A DNA stretch of 64,000 nucleotides from positions 3,720,001 through 3,784,000 of the forward strand of contig NZ_CP110629.1 of assembly GCF_026153455.1 (NCBI RefSeq), written 5' to 3'. This DNA comes from Marinimicrobium sp. C6131 (GTDB lineage: Bacteria; Pseudomonadota; Gammaproteobacteria; Pseudomonadales; Cellvibrionaceae). The notes below the pieces were generated by a model that worked only from the letters and a program-made list of their open reading frames with translations, ran no database searches and was not told where the DNA came from. The translations under genes and the position numbers were made by a program. Shown here piece after piece: positions 62,029 through 64,000 of the stretch (the first letter of the stretch is position 1; every line of letters begins with the position of its first letter).

Positions 62029-63288
62029 ATGCTTTTTTATCTCAATGATCGACCCTACGACCAGGCAATGCTGGAGTCGCGCTGGCGCCCGTTGACCAGG
62101 GCTCTCACGGCACTGTCCGGTCGGCGTCTGGCCGTTTGTACCCACGATTCAGTCGAATGGCTGGCCCTGGTGCTCTATGCCCGACAACAGGGATTGTCCA
62201 TCGCGCCGTTACCGGCGGACACGCCCCGGGCCACGGCTCTGGAGAAAGCCCGGGCGCTGCACTGCGACGGTTTGATCTGGCAGAGCGCGGAACAGCTTGT
62301 CCCGCTTGAGCGCACGGCGTCGGCTCGGGAAAGCACCCTGATTCAGTTCAGCTCCGGCACCACCGGTGAAGCCAAACCCATTGAGCGCACCTGGTCGGAG
62401 ATCGACACCGAAATCACCCATTACAATCGGGCGCTCGAACTGCCCCCCGAGGTGGTGCCGGTGGTGGCCTGTTCCATCAGCCATTCCTACGGTCTGATCT
62501 GCGGCGTGCTTGCGGCCCTGGACCGGGGGGTGGCGCCGCGCATCGTCACCGGCTGGAATCCCAAGTACCTGCTGAAAGTGTTGCGCGCGGAATCCCGGCC
62601 CCTGCTGTACAGCTCGCCCACCTTTATCCGCACCCTGATGATGCTCTGGCTACCGGGCGAGCCCCTATACGGGGTGATGACCTCGGGCAGCGTCATGCCC
62701 GAAGCCTGGTTCGATGAGGTGCGCGGCAAAACCGACAACCTCTGGCAGCAGTACGGCTGCTCCGAGGCCGGCTGCGTGGCGCTGGCCCGGCAACCGGAGC
62801 GGGCGGACATCATGGGTGCGCCACTGGGGCACGGCGAGCTGCGTGCGGGTAGCGGTCCGGAAGAACCCGAAGAGGTGGTGGTCATTCAGCAGGGCCGACA
62901 CATCGCCACCGGCGATGCCGGCTATCTGGACAGCCAGGGGCGCCTGCGCTTCTGCGGACGCCTGGATGACACCATCATCGCCGCCGGTTTCAACGTCTAT
63001 CCCCAGGAGGTGGAAAACATTCTGATGCGCCACGCCGGTATTCGCGAGGCGGTGGTGTTCAAGCAGCCCGACCCCATGGCGGGGGAGCGGGTGGCGGCGG
63101 TCTATACCGGGACCGCAGCCTTGAGTGATGCCGACCTGCGAGCGTTCTGCCGCCAGCACCTGGCGAGCCATCAATGGCCCAGCCGTTTTTATCACCGCGA
63201 GCGGATACCGCGCCTGCCCAACGGCAAGGTCAGTCGTCGGCAACTGGCCGAGCAGTTTGCCGCCGACGCCACACAGGGGGTGGCTTGA
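62029..63288 (+). CDS. asbC: Aryl-AMP ligase, AsbC-like
   Basis: 419 residues, start ATG 62029 with GGAAGGAGG upstream. An ANL-superfamily adenylating enzyme: STLIQFSSGTTGEAKPI (P-loop, about 103-118), WQQYGCSEAGCVALA, GDAGYLDSQGRLRFCGRLDDTI and catalytic Lys in LPNGKVSRRQL. It is shorter than many ANL enzymes, as is AsbC, which activates 3,4-dihydroxybenzoate and loads it on the carrier protein. The carrier is encoded by the next gene, 1 bp downstream. Confidence 0.85.
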   Translation: MLFYLNDRPYDQAMLESRWRPLTRALTALSGRRLAVCTHDSVEWLALVLYARQQGLSIAPLPADTPRATALEKARALHCDGLIWQSAEQLVPLERTASARESTLIQFSSGTTGEAKPIERTWSEIDTEITHYNRALELPPEVVPVVACSISHSYGLICGVLAALDRGVAPRIVTGWNPKYLLKVLRAESRPLLYSSPTFIRTLMMLWLPGEPLYGVMTSGSVMPEAWFDEVRGKTDNLWQQYGCSEAGCVALARQPERADIMGAPLGHGELRAGSGPEEPEEVVVIQQGRHIATGDAGYLDSQGRLRFCGRLDDTIIAAGFNVYPQEVENILMRHAGIREAVVFKQPDPMAGERVAAVYTGTAALSDADLRAFCRQHLASHQWPSRFYHRERIPRLPNGKVSRRQLAEQFAADATQGVA

Positions 63289-63289
63289 G

Positions 63290-64000
63290 ATGGCCAGTGA
63301 AACCTTTGTTCGTCAACTGCGCGACCTGATGACCCGATACCTGCCTCGAATACCCTGCGAGGATCTCTCGCCGGACAGTCACCTGACGTACCAGCTCGGG
63401 CTCGATTCGGTGGAGCTGATGCAACTGCTGGTGCTGCTGGAAACCGAGTGCGGCTATGTGCTGCCGGAGGAAGCATTGAGCGCCGGCGATCTGGAACGGG
63501 TGAGCGATCTGGAGGCGCTGGTGCGACCGGTGGCGGCCAACGACACGGTCGGCGAGCCGGAACTGGATGTGAAAGTGCACTGCGTGGTCAGTTGCCTGTG
63601 TCACCCGATCAAGGCGCGAGGGATTGATCACCGGCCCCTGTATTTCGGTGTCTGGGACGCCGAGGTGTTTGTCGACGATCAGGCGCGACTGCGCTACCAC
63701 GACGAGGCGGTGGACCACGGGTTTTTCCTAACCTGGTTCGAGCGTCTGTACGGGGCCGAGGTCTCCCCCTGGTATGACCCGGCACTGAGCAAGGCCCGCA
63801 ATATCGCCACCTTGGAAACCCGCCTGGCGCAGCGCAAACCCCGGGAGCATCTGATGGTGATGCTGGACCTGTACCGGCTCCCCGAGCGGGAAAACCGCTT
63901 TCAGCTCAACCCTTTCCCGCACTACGTTCTGCTGGAAAACGACGCGGATCCGGATCGGCTCTGGATGTGGGACCCGGACTTTCGCTGGGAGGGCAGCCTG
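63290..64000 (+). CDS. Aryl carrier protein fused to AsbE-like domain, C-terminus cut
   Basis: 237 codons are open to the window edge from the ATG at 63290. The first ~85 residues form a carrier domain with the phosphopantetheine serine at residue 40 (YQLGLDSVELMQLLVLLE). After a short linker (VAANDTVGEPELD) an AsbE-like domain begins: VHCVVSCLCHPIKARGIDHRPLYFGVWDAEVFV, YHDEAVDHGFFLTWFERLYG. In Bacillus the two are separate proteins, AsbD and AsbE. AsbE transfers the dihydroxybenzoyl group from carrier to polyamine. Fusion would keep donor and transferase together. The end of the protein and any asbF lie outside the window. Confidence 0.82.
   Translation, partial: MASETFVRQLRDLMTRYLPRIPCEDLSPDSHLTYQLGLDSVELMQLLVLLETECGYVLPEEALSAGDLERVSDLEALVRPVAANDTVGEPELDVKVHCVVSCLCHPIKARGIDHRPLYFGVWDAEVFVDDQARLRYHDEAVDHGFFLTWFERLYGAEVSPWYDPALSKARNIATLETRLAQRKPREHLMVMLDLYRLPERENRFQLNPFPHYVLLENDADPDRLWMWDPDFRWEGSL

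Overview
The window looks like the chromosome of a GC-rich, polysaccharide-degrading (probably marine) gammaproteobacterium. The evidence is the mix of a TAT-type GH10 xylanase, pectin and uronate catabolism, TonB-dependent carbohydrate receptors with FecI/FecR signalling, NtrBC-glnA with sigma-54 promoters, ubiEJB, and a Fur-controlled siderophore operon. Placement near Cellvibrionales or Marinobacter-like bacteria is an inference from gene content only.

Layout. 1-3.5 kb: a DUF4861 lipoprotein cut by the window edge, then a 1.2 kb control region with four LacI-type operator-like palindromes and an intrinsic terminator in front of altronate dehydratase (uxaA). 3.8-6.7 kb: the split three-gene proton-translocating transhydrogenase (pntAA-pntAB-pntB). 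7.2-14.3 kb: a uronate/pectin block with a TRAP transporter, a VOC protein, KDG kinase, fructuronate reductase and a pectin methylesterase lipoprotein. 14.3-16.8 kb: class I aldolase and a PPi-type phosphofructokinase. 17.3-22.1 kb: ntrC, ntrB, a DUF4124 protein and glnA, with sigma-54 and NtrC sites. 22.4-29.5 kb: thiI, a small membrane protein, typA, a GH105 lipoprotein, a TauE-family permease and trmH.

29.8-44.0 kb is a polysaccharide utilisation locus, probably for an alpha-glucan such as dextran: ECF sigma factor and FecR anti-sigma factor, GH49 lipoprotein, six-hairpin glycosidase lipoprotein, two tandemly duplicated TonB-dependent receptors (only the second has the STN signalling domain) and a lipoprotein with two SusE/F-like modules. 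44.1-56.1 kb is mostly housekeeping: hemH, a frameshifted DCC protein, a PQQ-dependent dehydrogenase, xylanase, prolyl aminopeptidase, dtd, a periplasmic solute-binding-like protein next to a decayed copy of itself, ubiB-ubiJ-ubiE and a retropepsin-like protein. 56.2-64.0 kb is an iron-regulated petrobactin-type siderophore operon: orphan response regulator, MATE exporter, two NIS synthetases, an aryl-AMP ligase, and a carrier protein fused to an AsbE-like domain that runs off the window.

The most unusual feature is a set of four long-stem palindromes (6686-6788, 6890-7051, 26362-26471, 26572-26681). They occur as two inverted pairs with about 100 bp inside each pair. Each has a 26-30 bp near-perfect stem whose sequence differs between copies while both arms remain complementary, around a more conserved apical region.
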